DNA from: Pterobdella sp. o SKG-2022
Taxonomy: Eukaryota > Annelida > Clitellata > Hirudinida > Piscicolidae
Assembly (NCBI GenBank): GCA_964035795.1
Contig: OZ038320.1
Coordinates: 3,969,896 to 4,033,895, forward strand
Length of the DNA stretch: 64,000 nucleotides
Direction: 5' to 3'
In this document: piece after piece, positions 49,201 to 61,200 of the stretch
Numbering within the stretch: the stretch's first letter is position 1
How the letters are laid out: the number at the start of each line of letters is the position of its first letter
The notes under the pieces: generated by a model
Database searches by the model: none
Seen by the model: the letters and a program-made list of their open reading frames with translations, nothing else
What the model was told of the DNA's origin: nothing
Program-made: the position numbers and the translations under genes

Positions 49201-52200
49201 AAAAACACAGTCAAAAGTTATATTGTATGTATATATAGAAATTTTAAGTTTCTAATGATGTTGAATTTTTTCTGAATTTGAAATGTGAATATGCCATCAC
49301 ACTGTAACATAGTTTGAAGAATTTTCTAGGTTATTTTCACTTTTTTATTTTTATGCCACATAGCTATATTTTTCTCTATAATTAACATAAAAGTAATACA
49401 TTGCTATTTAAACCTAGCATCAAATATCTTTTATAATGAAAAAAGGCAGATAATCAGTGGGAATGAGAAAAGTCAAATCAGTGTTGTCAATATTCAAAGA
49501 TCTATTGAGACTTTCCTATGAAATTATAATTATCAATGCAAATAGGTTATAGATGTATCAAAACTTCAGTCAATGTGGAGAAAAAATCAGACAGACCTTT
49601 TGAATCGAAACTTTATGGCGCCTAAAGGTTTATAAAAAAAAAATTACAAGTTTGAGCATTTCACAGAATGAAATTGATTTCAAATGTACTTTTGGTCTAA
49701 AAACACACAAAAACACAAAAACTTGGTTCACACCAAAACCCTTCTTGATTCTGAAACAGAAGTTTATAGAGCTAGGTGAAAATGATTAAGAGAAATGTTT
49801 GGGCTAGGATCATTTTTCCAAATAAAAATTACTTAAGATAATTTTAATAAAATTTATAAATGTTGACATGATTTGACAATAAACTTTCAGTCGTCATTTT
49901 GAAGGCATGGAATGGTGGTGTAGGTGTGTTTGCTGCGGAGAATAAACTATTTGGATTTTAGTTTTAAAATTCTAATTTAATTTTGATACTTTGAGCAACT
50001 TTTTAATGCAGTTTTTACAAAAATTAAATGAGAAAAATTGGTTTTAAAATTAGTTTCAAAGCATGATTAGGTCGCTTGTGTGTTTTGGAGAAATTTGGAA
50101 TTCTTAGAGAAAATATACTCTACCATCAGCATTGCATTAAAATTTTAAGATTCGCTGTCAATCAAATGCTGTATGCATAACAAAAAAAGTTAATATTCAT
50201 ATAATTTAAGACTTTTCAATCTTGCATGATAAAGAACTTTCCTAAATAATATTAATTTTTTTTGCATCTAAAAAGTGCAAAGCTTATCCCTCTGTCAGTT
50301 TTATTTTCTCAAAAAATAGTTTTGAAAATTGAAAAAATAAATTAAACATTAATATCCGTTTTCTCAAAATAGAGAAGTATGTGAAGACAAAGACAAAAAA
50401 ACTTGGAAAAACTCGTTTTGATGAGCCCTGTGTTTATAAATGTAATTCTCAAAACATTATTTCATTTAACCAACCGTGAGAAGACTATTTAACACACTTT
50501 AAAGTTTAATTTATTACATTTTTGAAACATTGAGCTTAAAAATTATATAAAAGTAGTTTCATGAGATTTTAAAATCAATTATCAAGCTATTTTCTTCATA
50601 ATGCTCTAACTCCTCCAACATTTTAGCAAGTATTCTCATCAAACCCCAACAACACAAAAACTTTGAATCTGATAAATAAAACCAACAAACGTCAAAAAAC
50701 ACACACACGCACAAAACAAACACACACATACACCAAAACTAGCAAACACACAAACCTATCTTCTTAAAAGACTTTCTGTCCATAGCCCACAAAGTGCCAT
50801 CTCCCACAGCCACCACTGAAGCTGCTCTGGGCATGTTGTACATCAGCGCCAGTTCTCCGAAACTTCCCTGCGTTATCATATTAGTGTTGTGGTTAAATGG
50901 TTATTGTTGCGGTTGTCATAATGTTGAGATTGTCAGTTTGAGTGTTGTAGTTGCTGATATTTATTTATTGTTGAGGTTATGATTGTTAGTTTTATGGTTG
51001 TCATATTTAATGTTGTTTTATCATATTTGATGTTGTGTTCTTGGTAGTTAGCGTCGTTTGCGTCATATTTACTAACAGTTTGTCATATTTAATGTTATTT
51101 TTGCCATAGTTACTGCTATGATTGTTACATTTAATGCCATGTTTATTCTAGCTAGTGTTGTAATTATCATATTTTATGTTGCATCTATCCTAAACAATGT
51201 TATTTCCCTCTTATTTAGCGATTTTCATCCTTTTTTATGCTGTTTCAATTATTATGGTGTAGTTTTACAGTAAGTGTTATACTTATGATAGTGGTAATGC
51301 CTTATAATGGAAAGTTGTATAATCAGTGTTAAAATAATCATAGTTAGTGCTAGAGAAATTAGGGTTAGTTTCAAACTTAAATGGTTATAACACTTGCTTT
51401 TCTTACTATTGCTTCGATTGAACTTTTCTTTTATTTATTTCTATTTTCAGTCTACATTTCTTCATTAAAATATTTATTTTCTCTACCTAACTTTTTTCAA
51501 AAATTTTCTTTTTAATAATTAACTTTTATATTTTTATTGGTTTCACGTGTCAATTAAAAATAATTCAAATAGTTAATTTTTCAATAAAAAACTGTTTTCC
51601 GTGATAACTTGAACCCTATCATAAAACATAACTAAAGATGGTATAAAACAAAAGATACACACAGATTTACGATCCTTGTTTATAGGCATCGTTTCCATTA
51701 CAGAGTTCTATGCGTTTAAACTTTCTTAACATCAAGGATTTTCAACTTATTTCTTAAACAGTTTTAAACTTTTAAAAAAATATAATTTATATGAGTAATA
51801 TATGTTTATTTGCACTATGGTTTACTGGTTGTATGTCATAATAAGCAAACAGTGGCCGTTATGATGCGAATAATTTCATGGTTTTAAGTATAATGTATAT
51901 TTATAAAGTAAATTAATTCTTTTATGCAAACAAGTCATGCTGGTTTTTCAGTTATTTGTATGTTGTTATGAATTAATTTTGACAATTCAATTTATTTGTA
52001 AAATTCATTATTCCCGAAATTCTAATTAAGTTTAATAAATGAACTCTATAAATGAAGAATAAATAAATGAGAAAAAAAATTTTCTCATAATCCAACGTTA
52101 AAAATTGTTAAATATTTATATAAGATCTTAGAATTGTTAAATAAAACATTTTTTAAAGCATGCATTTTAGAAACATAAACAGAAATAAATAGCAATGAAT

Positions 52201-55200
52201 AGAAAGGTTCAACACTTGAAAAGTATGGGTTCCAAAAAAACTGTCATATGGGCAGTTTAAAATGTTATAATTAATATTTTCTTGCTTACTTTTGTTTTGC
52301 ATGAAAGTTGATTTGTGTTTTTCAATGGGTTCGTTTAAGGTAATTTTCGATGAAAATGAAGCATTTTGGTGCCAAAATGGAGAAAAAAATTTCCAAATAA
52401 GTGTTTTTTAAGCATTAAGTTGTGAAACACATTAACTAAATTAGAAAGCTGTATAGTATAGTTAATTGAACAATTAAAATGATTATGTGTTTTTTCAAAA
52501 TAACTCACGTATTTTTGTACTCAAATATTTCTTGAGTTTCATAAACTTTAAATTAGCAAATTCAACACAAAACCATTCAAAATTAAGCAATTAAATTAGT
52601 GAGAAAACACTAGCTTCCGTGACCTCATGTTATCTCTATTTTGTTTTCCCCTTGATGTTTTTGATGCAATATAATACTTAAGACTAAAAATCCAATTATA
52701 CGATAAAAAAAAGGTATTTTTACAATGAAAAATACCTGATGTCTTTTACAAAAAAAAATTTTAACTAATGTTTTCACACTGAAACTACCAGTTATTGCCT
52801 AAAACCTGTGGTTTCTGCACAAATGGAAAACAATTGGTTTGTATTGGATGTCTTTACTGGAAACTTATTTAAAGGTTTTGCAGCAAATATTGAAAATGAC
52901 TGAAAGTGAAAATTAATAAGTATATTTATTTTATTTTTTCAGAAAAATATTTTGAAGTGAATAGAAATGTCACGTAAGTTCGACTGGCGGCTTAGCAAAA
53001 CTTCTGTTATAAAAATGTTCAAACTTCTTCTCAAGCTTGAATAAGTATGCCATTTAGTGTCATCATCCTCTTCATCACTATCATTACCACCCCCATCCTC
53101 ATCATAACTACTCCCATCTTCATCATCACCATAACCATCATCATCGTTTTACGCAGTATTATGGTGTATTTAATAACAATTCTAATTAAACTGAACAGTA
53201 TTGTTCATAATGGTTTTGAATGCTAGCACTTACACAACATCATCTTGACAGTCATTTTATTTTATTTTATTTCCATGGAGCTTCATTGCTCAAATTCTTT
53301 AGTGCGTTTTTACAAAGCTTTGATGCTTAATTTTCCCACAGTGAGTCTTTATAAAGCTTTAATGCTTAAGTTCATCATTGTGAGTTTTTTTAAAGCAAAT
53401 GTCCTTATTTTTAATGCATTCATGAGAATATAATGAAACATCTCTCTCACTCGTTCTCACGCGGTAAAAGAATAAGCCGAGTAATATGGCCAATGCAATG
53501 TTAATAATAATACAAACATTTAAAAAGAAATAAAGAAAAAATAATATTAATAATAGTTAAATTTAAAAAAAAAAAAAAAAGTAAATCACAATAATATTAG
53601 TAAAAGCAATCATATTAAAATGACAATGCTAACGTTTTATGATAAGGCCATACTTATCGAAAATTATAACTTTTCTTTAAATAAATCTATGAATCCTCAA
53701 TTGATGTTTTTAAAGTTTAACATTAAAAAGAGTGATAGAATAGCAAAAGTGCTATAGAATTGCAACAACAATCCAATAATAATAACAACGAAGTGGAGCT
53801 AATTATGATAGAATTATATTTTTATTGGCTGTTTTTTTTGTATAAGTGATATGTTATATTAGATTCTTAAACTTATTTTTAATGTCTATTAACTCCATAC
53901 CATGTTTACCCATCTTTTATGCATTCAATAGTTGCAATTTTTTTTGGCTTTTTGAATTATTAGTTGTATAATTATGCTGGGAATGAGTGATATATAGTTT
54001 TTAATGAGTTTGAAACAGCAAGTTTTGTACATCATAAAATCACTCGAGGTCTGACTTTATTTTTTTTTCATTGTTTTGTGGAAGTTTTTGAAGAACTATT
54101 TAACATTATAATATTGATTTTTCGTTCATTTTTTTTTAAATTAAAATCTTCCTTTTCGATATTTCGGTAGTAAGATTCCATGAACTTTTGAGAATTTTGA
54201 TTTAAAAAGAACTAATAAGTATTTGAATAAAAATGAACTTCATTGAAAGGGTACTAACAAGCTTGGATACTTTGAAGAAAATCATGAATTAAAAAGTATA
54301 TTGTAAAACTACTACAACTTATATATATATATTAAACGTATGTTTGAATATAAATTAAGACTTGCAAAAATATTAAATGGATATTTGAATATTGATGAAA
54401 ACTCATCAACTAAACATTTAATCATTGATAAGCCATAGTTAAGCAATAAAAATTCAAAGTTCTCTCTCAAGCTTCTCAGTCTCATCATTCCTGCTTATTT
54501 GCTGGAACATCCACATTCTTCAAGAGACAATCCCATACTTTCCAAGTTTCCTTCTTCAATATATTTCTGTTTTATTTTGTGATTGTTTGTGGAAAATTAT
54601 TTTTTTCTCTCTGAGAACTAAAACTTTTTTTTTTTTCCAAAAAAACTAACCTTATTACAAGGAATTCATAAATTGGAAACAGTATATTTCGTGTTTGTAC
54701 TCTCAGATTTCACATCTTTTCAATCATTTTTTCCAGGATTTGGTGACGTTTTTGCACAATTTTCAAGACGAATCGATCAAAGCGCCACGGCTTATGGGTT
54801 TCTGATCCTTCCATTATTAGCATGCTTTGAGTCTAACATTCTTTTAAAACTCAGTTTCAGACGTTTCTCAAAATTTCTCAATGTTATTACATTTATTTGA
54901 TTTAATCGCATGTTTTATACATCAATCTACTGCCTAAAATATTCGTCAAATCTTTTCAATAGAAACAGATGATGTAAAAATATTAATATTTAATTTCTTA
55001 ATATAATGTATTGATTATGATATAGATCTTAAGACTTCTCAATATATAAAAATTGGAATTCTTTATTTATTTTTATATAACATAAGATTTTTTAAACAAC
55101 TAAATTCCTTATTTTAATACACAGTTCACCTTCCACCTTAAAACACACCCTGGGCATTATAACACACACACCCTGGTCATTATAACACACACACTCTGGC

Positions 55201-58200
55201 TATTATAAACATTAAAATACACAGGTGAGCATAATGTTGATGGAGTCTGTTATCAAGACCACCATGAAACTCATGTTTCAAAACAAAATGAAAGCTTCAA
55301 GAGAATTTGAAGTTTAATGCTGGAATTAATATATATTGTACTTAATGATTCTCTCAAGCCAAAGTGAAATAACAAAATTCTTGAATGCTTCAAGTATGAA
55401 GTATGAAGCTTTTCGTCGAGAATGTTATATTTTTAAGTTTAATGTATATATCGTGTGTTTTTAGTAGTTATGGATCGTCACTTTTATTACGAAACGTTTC
55501 GATCGCCATTCAATGTCGCATCCCACCTTGAAACCACCATCAAAAACATCCACGGCATAAAAAACAATCATTGTAAACCAAATTAAATTCAGTGCTGAAA
55601 CAAGGCTGAATGGTTGAAACAAGTTGTATGGAAAGTGTTATCTTTTTATTAGCCTACTAACCTTTCCATCAAATTGCAGTACTTTCTCGCCCAAGTTTTT
55701 TTTCACTTCAGGCTGACTCTGCTCTCGAGAAATAAACACATCAAAGACACCAGTTTCTATTATATAGAAGTTATCGCCGTCGTCTCCTTGTCGGATAACG
55801 TGTTCTCCAGGTTGAACCTGATTGGTTAATGTTTTTGTAATAAAAATTGAAAAAAAAACACTTTCTCTATCGATAATTTAATTTGGAAAGTAATGAAAAA
55901 AACTGGGTGAAAAGGGACCTTTTATTGCCCGATAAATTCTCAGTTAGACTTTCATTTTTTCAACTTTAATTGTGGGACATTTTTTCACATTATTCAATTT
56001 TTAAACCCCCAATAGATTATTATTAAAAGTTATTTTCATACATTATTTTACATATACCCAACTATCTCCTAGATAATATATCTTAATTCTTAAGGATGGT
56101 GTTCTCTTGCAAAATTGAATAAAAGTTGTGCATTTTGCAAACTTTCTCTCTTAATAACGTCACAGAAACGGTGTTTCTTGTTCATCAGTCTTATCCAATT
56201 TCACGCGAGTTTTTAAATTCTCTGAAAAAATTAGATTAAACTCATGTTTTATATGAAAACCGATGAAAAATTGTAACAAACTAAATCAGAAAGCTTTGTA
56301 ATAATATTCTGAACACCTTTGTGTTTCATTTTTGCCACTATTTTTTTGGTTTTAAATACTTTATTCTTACTACTATAACAAACTAGTAGCTGGCAAATAT
56401 TTATTTCTAAATAATTTTAATAAAAAATCTAAGATAAAAAGAACTCAACTCAAAACCAAAAAACTAATGGTCTCTAAGAGACGAATAAAACTCAAGAATT
56501 GAAGGTTTATAAGAAACAAATTAGCACTTAAAGATTTATAATTTTAAGAGACCAAACCCACCTTTCTCTCAAACATGGCGTTGATGACGTCTTTCATCAG
56601 GTCGGAGTCCAGAGATCTGAGCATGTTTGTATATTTCAGGCTTGGTTGATGCTTTTTCATTTAAATCAATAAGATGAAAAAAATTTCGAAACATTTAATG
56701 TATTTTTTTATTGAAAAATTAAAATTTAATAAATCTAAAATATTTCGAAGTCAAAAATTAAAATATTTTATTTCAATTTTAAATATTTCATGATGAAGAA
56801 TGTGATTGTTTGAAGAAATAAATTAAAAAATTTTCTTCAAATATCAGTCAAGTAGCAGTTTATTGAAGCAAAGGTTAATTATTTTTAAATTTAAAAAGAA
56901 TAATGAGAAAACTCCAATCTGAATAATTCAATTATACGAAAGCTTATTGGAAACGTTTTAAAATATCTTTCGAAAAAGTCAAAATACCCAGAATCCTGGT
57001 ATTAGTACGAAGGAATATACTTAATTCTTAAAAGAATATATTTCTTATATCGTTCTAAATTGTCTCAATCTTACATAGTCATTTCGCCGCAGCACCATTT
57101 GCCATTACCACAACTATATGGTATTTCGGTAATGAGAATTGTGTTGTATGTTACATATAATATTTGCTGAGGATTAGCATTTTTTGGTCGAATATTTATT
57201 ATAATTAGCGTCATTACCATTTTCTCTCAACCAATCACTTTTATCGTCTGAAGTGCACATTTAAGGTGAGTGTTGGAATCTCTTTAAATGCTTTTTGATC
57301 TTTTTCTCACTTTTTTTTCTACACAAGTTTGGCCTTTTTGAGTTTATTTCCAACATTTAAAATTTTAAACTCCATTTTATTTCTTCATGGCGTTCATTCA
57401 AATCGTCTCGTCACGTAACTTGACTGCTGAAGTGAGGAATTTGGAAGTTTCATGAGCAAGTGACCTTTTAGATTTTAAAACAATTAGTTTTCAGTAATTT
57501 GAGCTTATCACCTTTTCAACTATTTTTTCAATGCCAAAAAATCAATTTCATTATCCAAAAATTTCGTTTTTAACTTTTCCCATTATTGTTAATTATTGCT
57601 AATAAATTACATAATTCTGAAAATTTTTTAAAATTCTTTTACTTAATCAAGTTTCAAAACATTTTACCATAAATTTGAAAAATAAAATCTGAAATTGTAT
57701 TACACTATCCATCAAAATTTTGCTTTATATCTTAACCCCTTTCACAATAACGTGTTTGGCAACCTTCCTTATTGGAAAATTTCACCATATAAGCATCAAC
57801 AGATCCAACAAACAAATAGAACTGCCATACTAAACTTGAAAAAACCCTTTAATCTTGTGTCATAGATTGATTAATTCAAAATCTGTTGAATGTGAAAATT
57901 TTTGAAGGAGGAGAGGCAATAAAACTGATTGAGGAGTGGTGTGATTCCTCAAACTCTTATCTTTATACCAAAGGAAATAATAGAAATGTGTTTTTTAGTT
58001 TTCTATTGAAGGAAATGAATTAACAACTGCATTGTTCTCGTTCATTACTATTTTATCGTATTTTTTGTTCTAATTTCTTTTTCATACAAAAGGATGAATT
58101 GAAGTTATAGATTACAAATAAACATGTTTCAAAAGCGTTTTGACGTTTTTTTTGCCCACTCATTAAGTTTTAATCCTTTCAAATTCACCAGCACAATCTA

Positions 58201-61200
58201 CTCTCACAAAGCCATTGATAAATGCAGCGGAAGTAAGCTAAAAGTTATTCCAGAAACTCGTGTATATTTTTGCTGCAGAATTGTTAAAAATATTTGCTAA
58301 CTCCACGCAATATTTTTCCTGTAATAAGCTCAAAATTAATACATAAAAGGGATATTAAGGCAAAATTAAGGTAGAAAATTGAATAGGACAGTCAATAAAT
58401 GTCTGTTGGTGAGAGATGGAATGCTATAAAGACAGCAGAGGCATTTTATTCAGATACGTCGCCATGTTACAAGCGTTTAAACCGCTTTCAAAATTGTTTA
58501 TTATATTTTATGGTTGGATTTATCCTTAATTTATTAATTTATTAACCCAAACAATGTTAAGAAAGGCTTTTCTTATAAGATTATATGTATGAATGAAGCA
58601 AGCTTAAAATCTGCGAAATAAAAGAAAATTTAAATCATATAAGAACTTGATGCATCTCATGCAAAATGAACGAAGTGCTATGGAAAAAAATTCGAAAAAA
58701 GTCAGGCTAACTGCAAGTGATTAATTCTTATTGCATGAATCCTAATGGTTTTTTAGATGCTAATATACAGGTCTTTTCAATCCGATAAGCAGATTTACAT
58801 GTATTATTTTTCGAAAATAAATTTTTCAGCTGAACTTTTGGGATTGAAAGTTCTATAAAACTTTTTGAAATTCTGTTTTCCACTTATGTTTTATGGAAAG
58901 ATATTGTTTTCAGTTTTTATACACAGTCATTCCCAATTTTAATTTTTAAATTACCAAAAGTTAAAGCTGTTTTTTAAAAAATTATTTTAAATATTCTCAC
59001 TTCGACATTTAAATCATAAAATATTCAACAAAAAATTTTCATTAAATTTTTATCCATGAATTAATCATTATGTATTAAACTACTGCTAGAAGGAATTGCT
59101 GATTTAAAGATGAAAATTTTTGAGCAAAAAAGTTTCTTTCTCGCAAAAACTTGCCACTCCACGTTTCAAACACTTTTTAAAATCAACTTAAAATTAATTC
59201 CAATTTTTCAAATCATTCAATCTACTTCATTAGTTGGAAGTTTCAAAATTTTTTTTCGAATTAGAAGAATTAAAAAATCGTCAATAACACAACCAAACAT
59301 CTAAAAATCACATTAGTCTAAAGACTTAATGAAACATCAATATTTGTGCATAAATAATGTGTCTGACGAGGAGGATGATAGGTTTTGGCAGTTCAATTAA
59401 CCTTATCATTACCTGCCTTATAATGACGCCTCCAACAAAATAAAGCCTACTATAACAGCGAAAATTTTCGAAAACATTTCAGATTTGATTTTAGGTATAG
59501 TAGTTAATTATATATCTTTATTTATTTTTTCTGTTCTATACAGTCTGGGTAAAAATGGTTCTGAAAAACCTTTAAAAATAACTTTAAAAATCAAAATTTA
59601 ACAATTAAAATTCGAATTCTAGTTTAGCTTTTAAAAAACTAAAACTTTTTGGCATTGCGAAATAGTAGAAAAATGTAAGGCCAATTATATAAGTAAATTT
59701 GACAAATGACCACTCATAAGAGCTTTTGGACGAGCTTATAAATACGCTTAATACATTTTCTGCCCATAATTCTGCACTATAAAATTGTTCCCATATCATG
59801 CATTTTGAGTGTTTGATATAATGGAAAGTGTTCAAAGGATGGTAATACAGATGGATCTAGCAATAAATAAGCAACAGCTCTTCAGGTATAATGGAGTTGT
59901 GAAGGTATGTATAAAAGTATTATCCAAGTAAGTATTTTATCATAAGTCTTGTGTAATTATATGAAAATTTAACATAAAAATTAGATAAAATTTACCATTA
60001 AAAATTTTTTTAGCATATAAATAACTAAAAAACAGAAAGCAGCGTTAAGACACAGAGACTGAAGAGGCACGATGCGACTGACTGATACCTGAGGCAAGCT
60101 TCAAGCACCATGCAACTCCCAATTAAGTCTCCTTACTTCCCACTAACCATCATTTACTTAAAAATAATTCTATAAAGCTCCCAGCCAATCATTTGATACA
60201 TCTTAGCTGCTTTGCTGCCCGTATAACTCACAACTGTACGTGCGTGTATGCACGCTATTATATATTTATGAAGTACATCACGTCATTTTGTATAATTGCG
60301 TGTTTTGTTTATAGTCATAATTCCGTTAATTCAGTCTTTAAAAATAAAATGGAACATGGAAAATGGGTGATTTCAAGGGGGTTTGGTTGTATGCCCAAAT
60401 TAGCACCTGAGGCACCTTTGATCATTTTACATGCTTCTTGTCGTTGTCTTTTTATGTCTAAAAGTGCTTTTTTTTTATTGTTTTTACTGTCCAATAATAA
60501 TATGAATTCCTTTTATGGATGCTTTCACAAGAGTTCGTGGCGTTGTGACACCCTAATTATATTTGCACGTTTTCACATTTTTTTATCTTTAAAATTTTTT
60601 CATTTTTGTAATTAATCTAATAAAAAAGCTTCGAGAATATGCTTAGATTCATTAGAATATTTGTGATAAAAACCAATTGCTTTTTTGAGATTTTTAAGCA
60701 TGGACAAGTTTTCTTAAAAACTTATTTATTCCTCGAAGGTGAAACTTTTCTTTCACTTTTAGAACAAGAAATATGGCTTCAAGTGCAGAAAATTTAATAC
60801 TTTTTTTTCTAACAATTTATTTTCTTACTGCTATTGTAAATAAAACTGCAAAGAAAAGAGAAGTTGAAACACAAAATGCGCTAAACTTCCCACACAATTT
60901 ATTAGATTCACAAACAAATGAAACTTTTATCAAGCCCAGGTAAAAAACAGTGTAAAGCAGACAGCCAGAAGTTATTTTTGTCATTGGAATGTCCTTCATG
61001 CACCATCTGCGTCACCAACAAATCTAATCTAATTTTATCTAAGCCTTCTATTTATTGAACTGTTACTAGTGGATTTGGGCAGTTTTTGTTTTTAAAGTAT
61101 ACATTATAAATACCATGTCGATAGCTTCTGGTATTATAACCTTCAGTTCTATTAGATTTCCTTGTTTTAAAACTTAAAATATCTTTTTTATATCATTTGT

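Larger units (their letters stand above)
50868..55661 (-). other. PRKAR2 intron within CNB-A
   Basis: 4.8 kb intron. It holds several tandem-repeat tracts listed separately (50885-51370, 53050-53150, 53306-53400, 55141-55209). No nested gene is recognised. Confidence 0.6.

Noticed and set aside
53050..53150. Minus-strand Asp/Glu-rich coding segment
   Set aside because: Explained by a degenerate trinucleotide repeat; no splice sites or conserved flanks.
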